From Myxococcales bacterium (GTDB taxonomy: Bacteria; Myxococcota; Bradymonadia; UBA7976; UBA1532), in assembly GCA_020633515.1 (NCBI GenBank), contig JACKDM010000023.1:10011-74010 (forward strand): a stretch of DNA of 64,000 bases. The letters run 5' to 3'. Every line of letters begins with the position of its first letter. Position 1 is the first letter of the stretch. The notes under the pieces were generated by a model, which was given only the letters and a program-made list of their open reading frames with translations, ran no database searches and was not told the DNA's origin. Below, piece by piece: positions 29,538 through 39,821 of this stretch. The translations under genes and the position numbers were made by a program.

Positions 29538-31430
29538 TCACTCCCGCCGCGGCAGCGTCGGCAGCGTCGGCAACGTACCCAGCTCGCTGTTGCGCCGCGG
29601 CCGCAGATCACCCGGCAGCTCCACCGTGAACAGCTTCACCGTCTGCCGCCGCCCCTTCACCCGGTTCTCGCCGAGCGCCTCGAAGTCGAAGCCCGCGGCG
29701 CCCGCCATCCGCCGCGTCTCCGCCGACGCCAGGATCTGCATCGGCACCGCCCGCCCTTGCAGCCGCGCCGCCACGTTCACCACATCGCCGATCGCGGTGT
29801 AGGCCATCCGGCTCTCCGAGCCCACGTTCCCCACCACCGCCTCGCCGCTGTTCACCCCGATCGACAGCGCCAGCTCCATGCCCACCAGCGACCGCCACCG
29901 CGCCTGCCGCTCGTTGACCGCCGCCCGCATCTCGACGGCCGCCCGCAGCGCCCGCGCCGCATGATCGGCCTGCGGCGTCGGCGCGCCCCAGAACGCCATC
30001 ACGCAGTCGCCGATGAACTTGTCGACCGTGCCCCGGTGCCGGAAGACGATGTCGGTCATGATCGTGAACAGCTCGTTGAGCACCGTCACCACCTCCTCGG
30101 GCGGCAGGTGCTCGCTCAGCGGCGTGAAGCCGCACACATCGGCGAAGAGCACCGAGATCTCCGCCCGCTCGCCGCCGAGGCGGATGTCGTGCTCCCGCGC
30201 CACGATCTGCTCGACGAGCTCGCCGGGCAGGTAGCGCCCCAGATCACCCCGGATCGCCACCTCCTCGCGCAGCCGCTGCTCCCGCTCGCGCAGATCGGCC
30301 ACCGCGGTGTTCATCGCGTCGGCGAGCTCGCCGAACTCGTCGTTCGCCCGCACCTCGACCCGCCCGTCGAAGCGATGCCCGGCGAGCCGCCGCGCGAACG
30401 CCGCGAGCGTCGCGATCGGCCCCGTCACCCGCCGCGCGAGCGCGAGCGCGACGAGCAGCGCGAGCACCGCCGCCGCGACCGTCGCGAGCACCACGAGCTC
30501 CCGCATCGCCACCAGGCTCGAGAAGACCACCGCCTCCGGCTCGGCGACCCCGACCACCCACGGCGTGCCCTCGACCGCCGCCCACGCGCCCACCATCGGC
30601 GTGCCTGCCTCGACGAAGACCCGCGACGGCGACACCCCCGCGCGCTGATTGGCCGCGTCGAGCCCCTCGAACAGCGGTGACGCGACCACCGCGCCGTGCT
30701 CGCCCGCGCCCGCGAGCAGCCGCCGATCGGCGTCGACCACCCGCAGCGGCGCCGCCTGCCCCGGGAAGTGAACCCGCGCCAGCGTCGTCAGCCGCGCCTC
30801 GACCGCCGCCAGCGACAGCGCGCTCGACAGGTAGCCCGTCACCCGCCCCGCCGCGAACAGCGGCAGGCTCACCACCACCCGCCCATCGGGCCGCGGCGGC
30901 CCCATCAGCAGCGCGTCGCGCTCCCCCCGCAGCGCGGCCGGCAGCGCCTCGACCACCGGCGTCTGCTCGTCCTCGCGCCGCAGCACGTCGATCACCTCGC
31001 CCGACGGCTCGTGCACCGCGACGTGATCGAGCGTCCCGTCGGCCACCAGCAGCGCCCGCATCAGCGCGAGGCGCGCCGCGTCGTCGGCCTCGCCCTCGAT
31101 CAGACCCCGCCGCATCGCCCCGAGCGCCCGCCGCGCGTCGTCGCGCACCGCGGTCAGCTCCCCCGCGATGTCGGCCACCACCGCGAGCTGGAACTCACGC
31201 GAGCTCTCCTCGATCGCGCCCGCGTTGACGTCGATCAACGCCAGCCCGAGCACCGACGGCGGCGCCACCGCGATCAAGGTCGCGGCGAGCCCGAGCTTGA
31301 GCGCGAACGGGAACCGCGGCCCGCGCCGACGATCGCCGCCGCGCGCCGCCGAGGCGCCCGCCCCCTCGCCCCGAGGCGACCCCTCGGCCGGCCGCGTCAC
31401 GCCCGCCGACGCACCGACCGCCTCACCCAT
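29538..31430 (-). CDS. Membrane class III adenylate/guanylate cyclase receptor with HAMP domain
   Basis: A 630-residue sensor. A low-complexity cytoplasmic start (~40 residues) is followed by a first membrane helix near 43-65, a periplasmic Cache-like sensing region of about 230 residues and a second helix (VVLATVAAAVLALLVALALA). A HAMP domain (RRVTGPIATLAAFARRLAG) and a C-terminal nucleotide cyclase domain follow. The metal-binding segments VLFADVCGFTPLSEH and FIGDCVMAFWGAP are intact, and GVNSGEAVVGNVGSESRMAY is present. It probably makes cAMP in response to an extracellular cue. The start ATG lies 187 bases after the broken exported-protein gene. Confidence 0.9.
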   Translation of the reverse strand: MGEAVGASAGVTRPAEGSPRGEGAGASAARGGDRRRGPRFPFALKLGLAATLIAVAPPSVLGLALIDVNAGAIEESSREFQLAVVADIAGELTAVRDDARRALGAMRRGLIEGEADDAARLALMRALLVADGTLDHVAVHEPSGEVIDVLRREDEQTPVVEALPAALRGERDALLMGPPRPDGRVVVSLPLFAAGRVTGYLSSALSLAAVEARLTTLARVHFPGQAAPLRVVDADRRLLAGAGEHGAVVASPLFEGLDAANQRAGVSPSRVFVEAGTPMVGAWAAVEGTPWVVGVAEPEAVVFSSLVAMRELVVLATVAAAVLALLVALALARRVTGPIATLAAFARRLAGHRFDGRVEVRANDEFGELADAMNTAVADLREREQRLREEVAIRGDLGRYLPGELVEQIVAREHDIRLGGERAEISVLFADVCGFTPLSEHLPPEEVVTVLNELFTIMTDIVFRHRGTVDKFIGDCVMAFWGAPTPQADHAARALRAAVEMRAAVNERQARWRSLVGMELALSIGVNSGEAVVGNVGSESRMAYTAIGDVVNVAARLQGRAVPMQILASAETRRMAGAAGFDFEALGENRVKGRRQTVKLFTVELPGDLRPRRNSELGTLPTLPTLPRRE

Positions 31431-31616
31431 CGCGGCCGCGCCGCCTTCGCCCTGCCCCGGCGTCCCCGCCGACGCGCCGCCCGCCTCACCGCGCGCGGTC
31501 GCGCCGCCGCCGATCGATCGATCGAGCGCGCCCGACTCCCCGGCCGCGAACGGGGCGCCGCGATCACGCGCGAACCCGACGAGCCGCGCCCACCGGCTCG
31601 CGTGGAAAGCGGCACC

Positions 31617-34600
31617 TCACCCCGCCGCGCGCGCCGCCGCGAACGCCGCCTCGCGCAGCCCGACGAGCGCCGCGTCGGCGTCGACCAGCGCGCCCGCCCG
31701 AGCACCACGCGCCGCGCCGCCAGCGCGCGCCTGACCGGCGGCCGGCGGCGTGAACCGCAGCGCCGCGACCGGCGGCCGCCCAGGCGAGCCGCGCGCCAGC
31801 AGCCGCGCCGCGCACCTCGGGCGGCACCTGCCCCGCGCCCCGAATCACGCGCCCCGCGCCGATCCGCGCCCGCCCGCCTCGACCGACGGCCCCGCCGCCG
31901 CGCCCACCACCACCGCCGCCGCGCCCGCGCGCCGGCGCGCCCGCGTCGTCGAGCCACCACACCGGCCGCGACCCGCCCGTCTCCGGCCCGCCCGCCGCCT
32001 GCCGCGCCCGCGGATCGAGCGCGCGTCGAGCGCCGCGCCTCGACCGGGATCGCCAGCGCCACCACCGCCACCGCCCCCCCCCGCCGCCGACAGCGGATCG
32101 ACCTCCCCGATGCACCACCGCCCCGCCCGCTCGCGACGAAGCGCGCGAGCCCGCCCGCGCCAGCGCCGCTCGAGCCCCACGCGCGTCGACCGCCGCGCCC
32201 CGCGAGCGGACCATCGGCGCGCACCGGCCAGCCGCTCCGCCGCGCCCCCACGCAGCGGCGGCGCCAGCGTCGCCGCGCGCGCCGCGCGCGAGCGCCCGCC
32301 ACCGCGCCGCGCGTCGGATCACGCTCGTCATCCGCGTCTTCCGGCCACGCCGCCCCGCGCCGCCAGCGCCTCGGCCAGCGGCGCCGCCAGCGCCGGCAAC
32401 GCCGCGCGCCCGGCGCAGCTCCCACCGCGAAGGCGCGCCGCTGCTCGCCGGCCACACAGCCAGCCCGGCTCCGCGCCGGCCCCGTCTCGCGCAGGTACAA
32501 CCGCAGCCCGGCCGTCGCGCGCCAGCGCGGCCACCGTCGGCGGCGCGTCGCCGCGCCGCGCGCGCCACACCGCTCCGCCGCGTCCAGCGCCGCCAGCGCC
32601 GCCGTCCACCGCGCCCGCGCCTCGACCAGCCGCTCCACCGCCGCCCCTCCGCGCCGTCGCCTGCGCCGCCGCCGCCGCCCGCCCCCACCTCGCCCGCCAG
32701 CGCCCGCAGCGCGACCCGCACGACCGCCGCGCGGCGCGTCCGCCGCGCCCCGCGCGCCTCGGCCCACCACACGCCGCCGCCAGCCCCGCCGCCTCGCCCG
32801 CGAGCCCCGCCGTCGTGATCCAGCCCTCGGGATCCACCGGCGCCAGCGCGCGCCGCCGATCCAGCCGCGTCGCCCCGCCCCCGCGCCGCCCGCCAGTGCT
32901 CCGCGGCGCCATCCAGATCCCCCGCAGCGCCGCCGCCGGCCGAAGCGCAGCCGCGGCGTCCGCCGCCGCGAGCATCGCGCCAGCGCCCGCGCGGTCGTCA
33001 CGTCACCCGCGCCGCCACCGCGCGCCGCCGCCCGGCACAGCGCCGCCGCCTGCCCCGCCTCGCCCCCGCGACCCCGGCCGTCACCGCCTTCGCCCCGCCT
33101 CGTCTCCCGCCGCCGCCCGCAGGCAGCCCCGCGCCGCCCGCGTCCGCGGATCGTCCACCCCGCCAGCGCCGCCTCCGCCCCCGCCGCGTCCCCCGCCTCG
33201 ACGTGCAGCGCCGCCCGATCGAGCGCCACCGCCGCGTCGGCTGCGCCGCGCAAAGTCCAGCCGCGCGCCGCCGCCGCCGCCCCTGCCCGCCGCCGTCCAG
33301 CGCCAGCGCCGCGACGTGATGCAGCGCCACCCGCAGCCGCCGATCGTCGCACCCCGCCCGCCGCAGCGCCGCGAGCCCCGGTTCGCGTGCGCGCGCGAAC
33401 GCCGCCGCCCACCGCCCCTCCGCGAGCCGCAACCGCGCGCGGATCAAGCGGTTCTCCACCGCCGCCACCCCCGAGTCAGCCCCGCCTCCGCCGCCCGCCG
33501 TCGCCGCGTCCGCCTCCGCCTCCACCCCCGCCCAGCGCCAGCGCCAGCCGCCCCACCAACGCCTGCGCCGCGCCTGCTCCCCGCCGGCGTCACCGCCACC
33601 GCCTGCCGCGCCGCCGCGCAGCGCCTCGTCGAGCCGCCCCGCCCGCCCGCCAGCCGCGCCCGCGACAGCGCCACCGCTCGGCCTGCGCCCGCGCCCGCTC
33701 CAGCGCGATCTCGGCCCGCGCGCGCTCGCGCGTCGCCCGCTGCAGCACCGTCGACGTCGACAAGAACCCGCGCGAACATCGCCGCCGCGTCGAGCCGCGG
33801 GATCGCCGCCGCCGGCTCGTCCTCCACCACCCGATCGCGCCCCGCCGCCCGCGCACCTGCGCCGCCGCCGCCGCGCGCGCCCACCACCTCGTGATCCGCC
33901 CGCCCGCCGGCGCGTCGGCGACCCGCACCGCCTCGCGGCCAGCGCCGCCGCGCGCCGACGAGCAGCGCCAGCCGCCGCGCCTCGACCCGCGCCGCCGCCC
34001 ACGCCGCCCCCGCCGCCCGCAGCGACGCCGCCAGCGAAGCGTCAGCTCCATGCCCGCCCGCGCCACCTGCCCGCTCCGCGCCGACGCCTCCGCCATCACC
34101 CCCAGCGCCGCCAGCGCCAGCGGCGCGTCCCCCGGCCCGCTCGCGAGCCGCCGCGCCCCATCGGCCTCGAACCACGCCCGCGGCGCGTCCCCCGCCACCA
34201 GCGCATCACCCGCCAGCCGCAGCTTCAACCGCGCCAGCGGCGGATCCCGACCCGGCAGACCGCCGCACGCCGCCGCCGCCTCGACCCCCAGCGCCGACCC
34301 TCCGAGCCCCAGCCACGCCACCGCCGCCGCCCGCGCCCCATCCGCCACCAGCGACGCCTCCGCCTCACCCCCCAGCGCCCGCCGCGCGATATGCGCCCGC
34401 TCCAGCAGCGCGTGCACCACCGCCGCCGCCACCAGCGAGTCCCCCGCCTCGAAGACCGCCACCTCCGGCGCCTGCCCGCCCCGCATCGCCGCGATCACCC
34501 GATCGGCCCCCGCCCGCACCGCCTCCGCGATCGGCGAGAGCTCCCCCGCGTCCGCCCGATCCAGCAGCAGCCGCGGCGCGTCCTCACCCCGCGCCGCCAA

Positions 34601-34855
34601 CACCGCCGCGACGTCCTCCGCCGCCGCCCGCACCCGCGCCTTCTCCGCGTCGGGGATGCCCGGCGTCGCGAGGTCGTACACATACCCGTGCAGCCAGATC
34701 CGCCCGAACGCCGGCGCCGCCTCGACCTCGGCCCGCCGCGCCTCCGCGCTCGCCGCGCGGGTGAAGCGCGCCTTCCACGCCAGATAGTCCCCCGGCTCCG
34801 CGCGCGCCGACGCCGCCCACAGCACCAGCGCCACCAGCCACAACGCCCGCATCAT
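31617..34855 (-). pseudogene. Large exported TPR-like protein of unknown function, multiply frameshifted
   Basis: The N-terminal ~270 residues read cleanly from the ATG at 34855, which overlaps the LysM gene stop. They show a signal peptide (ALWLVALVLWAASARA) and helical Ala/Arg-rich sequence (FGRIWLHGYVYDLATPGIPD). From about 34045 downward the frame changes every 60-150 bases, yet sensible pieces persist, e.g. DASLAASLRAAGAAWAAARV, ERARAEIALERARAQAERW, ENRLIRARLRLAEGRWAAAF, ALDRAALHVEAGDAAGAEAA and a likely end ALVGLREAAFAAARAAG with TGA at 31617. The intact protein would be about 1,080 residues and TPR-like. It is either a pseudogene or a patch of base-calling deletions. Confidence 0.6.
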
Positions 34856-36072
34856 GGCGCCGCCTCGGCCACGACCGCCCGCGTCTCGCCCCCGCACCGC
34901 AGCGTCCGCGGCCCCGGCGCCTCGATCGCCACCTCCGGCGCCGTCGGATCACCATCCGGCGCGCAGCCCCGGATCACCGCCCCCACCGCCACCCTCGCCG
35001 CGCCCTCCGCCGGCAGCGCCGCCACCGTCAGCGCGATCGGCGCCGACGGCCGGCTCGACAGCGCGTCCGCGTCGGTCACCGACACCCGCACCGTCCACGC
35101 CCCCGCCGGCAGCCCCGTCAGCGCCAGGCTCGTCTGCGTCGGCGGCAGATCGGCCCCCGCCACCAGCGACTCGCCGCCGTCCAGATCGATCCGATAGCTC
35201 CGCGCTCCCGGCACCGGCGCCCACGCCACCTGCGCCACCGCCTGCTCCGCCGCGAGCCCCCACGCCGTGCGCGGCCGATCATCCACCCACCGCGGCGGCT
35301 CCGGCAGCGGCCGCGGCTTCGCCGGCGCCCGCCCCGGCTCGACCCGCGTCCCCATGCCCGCCGCCACCGCCACCTTCGCGCTCCGATCGGCCGACGCCAC
35401 CTCCACCGCGCCGCCCGCGTGATTCGAAACCGCCGACGCCCCCTCATCCAGCGACATCAGCGCCTCCCCCGCGCCGAAGCTCGCCACCGCCGACCCGCTC
35501 TGCACCTCGAGCCCATCGCCCTCGCCCCGCAGCGCCGCCAGCCGGCTCATCAGCGTGCCCCGCTCCAGCCGCGCCCGATTCGGCCGCCGATCGATCTGCC
35601 CCGCGCTCCGACCGAAGATCACCACCAGCGTCTCCTGCCGCAGCTCCAGCTCGCTCGCGTCGCGAAACGTCAGCCGCGCCGCCGACTGCTCGCGCGTCGC
35701 CACCCGAAAGCCCACATCGAGCGGCTCCCCCGGCTTCGACGGCGACCACCCGCTCGCCGCCGCCGAGCGATGCTCCACCTCGCGCACGACCCGGGTGACC
35801 CACGCCGACGGCGGCAGCGTCGGCGGCAGCCGCAGCACCTCACCCGGCACCAGCCGATGCGGCAGCTCGGGGCCGAGGCGCGGGTTGAACTCGTGCACGA
35901 CGTCCCAGCGGTCGCCGTCGCCATAGAAGCGGCGAGCGATGCCGGCGCAGGTGTCACCGGGCGCGATGACATGGTCGACGAGGGGAATGGCCGGGCGCTC
36001 GGCGCGCGCCGAAGGGGAGAAGAGACCGGAGACGAGGCCCGCGAGGACCCCGAGCAGGTGGATACGAGACAT
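34852..36072 (-). CDS. LysM- and FecR-domain secreted protein
   Basis: A 406-residue protein with signal peptide (HLLGVLAGLVSGLFSPSARA). A LysM domain follows at about 33-83 (DHVIAPGDTCAGIARRFYG, then VHEFNPRLG and LVPGEVLRLP), likely binding peptidoglycan. A FecR-like beta domain (SELELRQETLVVIFGRSAG, RLERGTLMSRLAAL, DEGASAVSNHAGGAVEVASA) is next, then an Ig-like region. LysM-FecR proteins occur in myxobacteria as envelope proteins of unknown role. The ATG at 36072 begins the signal peptide. The frame is open upstream but implausible. Its stop overlaps the next gene by ATGA. Confidence 0.82.
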   Translation of the reverse strand: MSRIHLLGVLAGLVSGLFSPSARAERPAIPLVDHVIAPGDTCAGIARRFYGDGDRWDVVHEFNPRLGPELPHRLVPGEVLRLPPTLPPSAWVTRVVREVEHRSAAASGWSPSKPGEPLDVGFRVATREQSAARLTFRDASELELRQETLVVIFGRSAGQIDRRPNRARLERGTLMSRLAALRGEGDGLEVQSGSAVASFGAGEALMSLDEGASAVSNHAGGAVEVASADRSAKVAVAAGMGTRVEPGRAPAKPRPLPEPPRWVDDRPRTAWGLAAEQAVAQVAWAPVPGARSYRIDLDGGESLVAGADLPPTQTSLALTGLPAGAWTVRVSVTDADALSSRPSAPIALTVAALPAEGAARVAVGAVIRGCAPDGDPTAPEVAIEAPGPRTLRCGGETRAVVAEAAP

Positions 36073-36323
36073 CGATAAAGATACAGAAAAGATACGTTTC
36101 GCCCGAATCATCACGGGCCTCACTGATCCGGTACGATACGATGCCACACGAAATCGCCCGCCGGTAGCCGATCCGGCTGTGGCTTTTCCCGTCCGGTCAA
36201 CCCCCGCTGACACGCTCCCCCGGCCGCTCCGCGTCGATCGTGTCAGCAGGGCCGCCCGCGGTCCGGCGAGCATGGCGAGGCAGCAGCACCGCGGGGGAGA
36301 CGGCCTGACGCGCCCGTCGCGAC
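36073..36323. promoter_or_regulatory. AT-richer upstream region of the LysM/FecR gene
   Basis: These 251 bases hold no gene. The part next to the LysM/FecR start is the AT-richest stretch around. On the minus strand it reads gtatcttttctgtatcttta just before the ATG, with a tandem gtatctt, and further up tcgtatcgtacc. There is no Shine-Dalgarno before that ATG, so a leaderless or short-leader transcript from a promoter here is possible. The distal part, up to the tandem-roadblock gene end, is ordinary GC-rich sequence. Confidence 0.4.
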
Positions 36324-37124
36324 CTAGAACGCCAACGGGTTCTTGCGCAGCTTGAGGGTCAGCACCCGCTTGAGATCCATCACCCGCGCCGGATGCAGCG
36401 GCCGCCGGCTCCGGGCGCCGAAGACGAGGTGCTTGTTCTTGCCCGCCGTCACCCGCGTCGCCATCAGCCACCACTGGTCGTGATGCACCGCGACCCACGA
36501 GCTCTTCCCCATCGACGACACCCGATCCACCTGCGCGATCAGCAGCGTCAACCGCCCGCCGATCCCCTGCACCGCGAGGTCGTCGAGCGCGCCGAGCGAG
36601 GCGACGACGAGCCCCGAGTCATCGACGAGGAAGCCGCTGTCGCTCGCCTCCGGCGCCACCGCCCAGCCGAGCAGCGCGCCCCAGTCGGCCGCGACGAGGT
36701 TGTCGGGCTGCATCAGCGCCGGGTGCACCGGCTCGGCGCCGACGAGCCCGATCTTGAAGACCGGATCACCCCCGAGCCGCAGCACCGTCAGCCAGCGGCC
36801 GCGATAGCGCACCACGAGCCCGAGCTCCTCCTCGGGATCGGCCGCGATCGCGTGCGCGTGCGTCACCGCGACCCCCATCCGCGCCGCGAGCTCGTCGAGC
36901 GTCTGCTGGTCGAGCTCCCCCCGGGCCGCGATCACCAGCCCGCTCGGATCGATCGCAAACGCGCTCTCCGCGCCCAGCGCGGCGCGGGCCCAGTCGAGGA
37001 AGCGGCTCCAGCCCTCCACGCCGTAGGCCGGCGCGTCGGGGCGGTTCTGCAAGCCGAGGAAGGACGACAGCGCGCCGCGCAGCACGCGGCCCGGCATATC
37101 GCCCATCAACAGCGGCGCGGTCAT
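36324..37124 (-). CDS. Tandem roadblock/LC7-like domain protein
   Basis: A 266-residue protein with two segments of similar pattern: FAIDPSGLVIAARGELDQQT near 55-75 and GFLVDDSGLVVASLGALDDL near 165-185. Each is a strand, a D-x-x/S-G-L-V turn and a second strand followed by a long helix, as in roadblock/MglB folds. That suggests two domains in one chain acting on a small GTPase or on polarity. This is inferred from pattern only. The ATG at 37124 overlaps the stop of the Pro-rich/TPR gene. The C-terminus is basic (DLKRVLTLKLRKNPLAF). Confidence 0.65.
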   Translation of the reverse strand: MTAPLLMGDMPGRVLRGALSSFLGLQNRPDAPAYGVEGWSRFLDWARAALGAESAFAIDPSGLVIAARGELDQQTLDELAARMGVAVTHAHAIAADPEEELGLVVRYRGRWLTVLRLGGDPVFKIGLVGAEPVHPALMQPDNLVAADWGALLGWAVAPEASDSGFLVDDSGLVVASLGALDDLAVQGIGGRLTLLIAQVDRVSSMGKSSWVAVHHDQWWLMATRVTAGKNKHLVFGARSRRPLHPARVMDLKRVLTLKLRKNPLAF

Positions 37125-38108
37125 GTCTCGTCTCCGAAGCCCAGGTGGCGCAGCCGGGCGATGTTGGCGAGCACCGTCGGCACCCCCGGCCGCAACATGT
37201 CGGCCTGCCGCAGCGCCCGCCACGCGGTCGGGTAGTCACGTTCGAGCATCGCGTCGAGGCCCCGATCCATCAGGCCCTCGAAGGTCTCCCCGGGCAGCGG
37301 CGGCGGCACGGTCGGCGCCGCCGGCTCGGCCGCAGGCGCCACCGGCGCGGACGCGACCGGCGGCGGTTCGGTCGCGATCGGCGCGGACGCGCGCCGCCTC
37401 GGTCGCGGTCGGCGTGGACGCAGCCGCGCCGCGGCGCGCAGCCGTCCACGCGGCTCGGTCGCCGCCGACTCGGTCGCCGCCGGCTCGGTCGCGCCCCGGC
37501 TCGCGCCGCGCTGCCGCCTCGGCACCGCCGCCTCGGTCGCCGCCGCCGGTCGGTCGCCGTCGGCGCCCGCCGCGCCGCGCGCGCGAGCGCAGGCCGGCGC
37601 GACCGGCGCCACCGGCGGCGTCGGCAGCACCACCGGCGTCGCTCGACCCGCGCCGCCTCGACCGCCGCCGACGCCACCGGCGCGCGTCGACGTCGACTCG
37701 ACCGCGGCCGCTCCTCGTCGAGCTCCACCTCGGCCGCCGCCGGGATCAACACCGGCTCCGGCTCCATCGGCGCCGGCCCCGCGCGTCCCCCAGGCTCGGC
37801 CGCGCGCCGATCGGCGCAGCGCCAGCGGACCGCTCCGCCCGTCGAGCGCCGACCCCGGACGGACGCGGCGCGGCCAGCAGCAGCGGCGGCGGCGGCAGCA
37901 GGCGCCCGATCGCGCGCCCGCCCTTGCCCGCCACCTCGCTCGCCGACGCGAGGTGCGCCGGCAGCGGCGGCAGCGCGCCCGGCGGCGAGGTCTGCAGCGG
38001 CGGCGCCGTCGCCGGCGTCGGCGCGACCGGCGGCGGCGCCGGCGAACCCGCCGGCGTCGGCACGATCCGCAGCGCCGGCGGCCGCGCCGCCCCCGGCCGC
38101 GTCGACGG
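37121..38108 (-). pseudogene. Pro-rich protein with C-terminal TPR-like motif, frame broken
   Basis: Two ends are readable in different frames. The upstream part is Pro-rich (VPTPAGSPAPPPVAPTPATA, then SEVAGKGGRAIGRLLPPPP). The downstream end is a helical TPR-like motif (ETFEGLMDRGLDAML, DYPTAWRALRQADMLRPGV), stopping at 37121. The middle, about 37300-37850, has biased composition in all frames and needs one or more frameshifts to join. The start is uncertain, perhaps a GTG near 38060. It sits between the response regulator and the roadblock-like gene. It may be intact in the real genome. Confidence 0.5.
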
Positions 38109-38113
38109 CGGGC

Positions 38114-38863
38114 TCAGGCTCGGATCCCCAGCGCGTCGTCGAGGCCGCTCAAGAGCTCGCCCGAGTCGTCGGGCCGCGATCCGCGGTCGCGCACCGCCTC
38201 GTCGTGCAGCCGCGCCGCGTTGAGCAGGACGTGCTGCCAGGGCCGGTGCACGTCGCGCGCGCCAGGGTCTTCGTTGGTGCGCCGCACCATCGTCGAGGCG
38301 CCCGGCGTCGAGAACGCGAGCTGCGCGATCGCCGCCTCGCCCCGCGCCTCGCCCGCGCGCGCCGCCCACACCTGCCCGCGGTAGATCTCGATCGAGCCCG
38401 CCGTCTCACCCCGGCGGACGACCTCGAGCCGCACCGAGTGACGGCCCATGCAGGCGAGCTGCAGGTAGTCGGCGAGCGTGAACGGCGACTCGACCTCGGC
38501 CCCGGCCGCCTTGAAGTGGCGCAGCACCACCTCGCGCAGCCGCGCGAGCGGCAGCGGCTTCTCGTAGACCTCGACGTCCTTGCGGTTGGGGAGCTGACCC
38601 CGGAACGAGCCGAGGTAGGCCGTCACGAACACCACCGGGATCCGCCGCCCCAGCCGATCGAGCACCCCCAGGATCTCCACCCCCGACCCATCCGGCAGGT
38701 CGAGATCGCTCACGATCAGATCCGGCCGCTCCACATCGAGCAGGCGCACCGCGTCGCGGAAGAGGCCCGCGTCGATCACCTCGATGTCCGGCAGCCGGGC
38801 CAGCCCGCGCGACATCGACGAGCGCAGCACCGGCTCGTCCTCGATGATCATCACCAGCGGCAT
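38114..38863 (-). CDS. Response regulator with DUF4388 (PATAN-type) output domain
   Basis: A 249-residue protein with a receiver domain at 1-~115: acidic pocket in MIIEDEP, phosphoacceptor Asp53 in VSDLDLPDGSG, Thr81 in FVTAY and Lys102 in YEKPLPL. The C-terminal half (FTLADYLQLACMGRHSVRLE, GSIEIYRGQVWAARAGEARG, AAIAQLAF) matches DUF4388/PATAN domains, which mediate protein-protein contacts in gliding and polarity signalling. The upstream histidine kinase gene (73 bases away, same strand) is the likely partner. Confidence 0.9.
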   Translation of the reverse strand: MPLVMIIEDEPVLRSSMSRGLARLPDIEVIDAGLFRDAVRLLDVERPDLIVSDLDLPDGSGVEILGVLDRLGRRIPVVFVTAYLGSFRGQLPNRKDVEVYEKPLPLARLREVVLRHFKAAGAEVESPFTLADYLQLACMGRHSVRLEVVRRGETAGSIEIYRGQVWAARAGEARGEAAIAQLAFSTPGASTMVRRTNEDPGARDVHRPWQHVLLNAARLHDEAVRDRGSRPDDSGELLSGLDDALGIRA

Positions 38864-38936
38864 CCGCTCCTCCGCCGCCGCGCCGAACGCAGCGGAACCC
38901 CTCGATCACACCATAACTGGTCGCACCCGGCGAGCG

Positions 38937-39664
38937 TCACGCGCTGTTTCCGGGATCTTCCAGCGGCACCGTCAGCACCACCCGCGTCCCCCGCCCCGAC
39001 GTGCTCGCCACCGCCATCCGCCCGCCGCCGCCCGCTCCACCGCCTCGTGACACATCGCCAGCCCCAGCCCCGTCGCGTGCGTCCGCGTCGAGAAGAACGG
39101 CTCGGTGCAGCGCGCCAGCACCTCGGGCGACATGCCCGCCCCGGTGTCGCTCACCGTCAGCTCGAAGCCCCGATCGCCCTCGACCAGCCGCCCCCGCACC
39201 CGCACCTCATCGCCCTCGCGACACGCCGCGATCGCGTTGTTGAGCAGGTTGAACAGCATCGCCCGCACCACCGCGCCATTGAACGGCAACAGCGGCATCG
39301 GCTCGACATCCAGCCGCAGGATCACCCCCGCCCGCCCCGCCGGGATCCGCATCACCCGCACCACGTCCTGAAGCGACGGCTCGAGCGACTGCGTGCGCAG
39401 CGAGCGCAGCCGCCGCCCGATCATGCCGAGGCCCTGAAACCCCAGATCCATGCGCCGCAGCTCGGCGAGGATCGCGTTGAGCTCGCCGTGCAGCTCGCCG
39501 GTCGTCTCTTCGATGAGCAGCTCGACCGACGAGGTGATCGCGGCGAGGGGGTTTCGCAGCTCGTGCAGCAGCGACGGCAACAGCTCGCTGATGGTGGTGA
39601 GGCTCAACGCGCGCACGCCATCGCGCACGCCCGCGTCGAGCGGCGGGGAGACCGGCGCGGTCAA
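38937..39664 (-). CDS. Soluble sensor histidine kinase, frameshifted near its 3' end
   Basis: About 240 residues with no membrane helix. The H-box LLHELRNPLAAITSS carries His34. The N-box FNLLNNAIAACREGDEV, G1 DTGAGMSPEVL, F-box EPFFSTR and G2 TGLGLAMCHEAVER are intact. Near 39020 one base appears missing; the other frame continues sensibly (RMAVASTSGRGTRVVLTVPL) to a TGA at 38937, whereas the uninterrupted frame ends at 38972. The start is a TTG at 39664, as no ATG or GTG in this frame was seen close by. It lacks an input domain, so it probably pairs with other proteins and phosphorylates the PATAN response regulator. Confidence 0.8.
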
Positions 39665-39821
39665 CGGACGCCGGGCGCGGTCACGAACCTCGACCGCAAG
39701 CCTGATTCGACGGCAAAGTGTCTCGACATCCTCACGATCCCCCCCGCGCGCGGGCCCCGAACGACGCCGTGACCCGCTTCGTTGTCGCTCGTTTTTGTAG
39801 TTGTTTCAAGGGTGCCCCGAC

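Noticed and set aside
30696..34787. 1,363-codon plus-strand open frame over the cyclase and the broken exported-protein gene
   Set aside because: Arg/Pro/Ala-only composition with no domain; the minus strand encodes clear cyclase and signal-peptide sequence.
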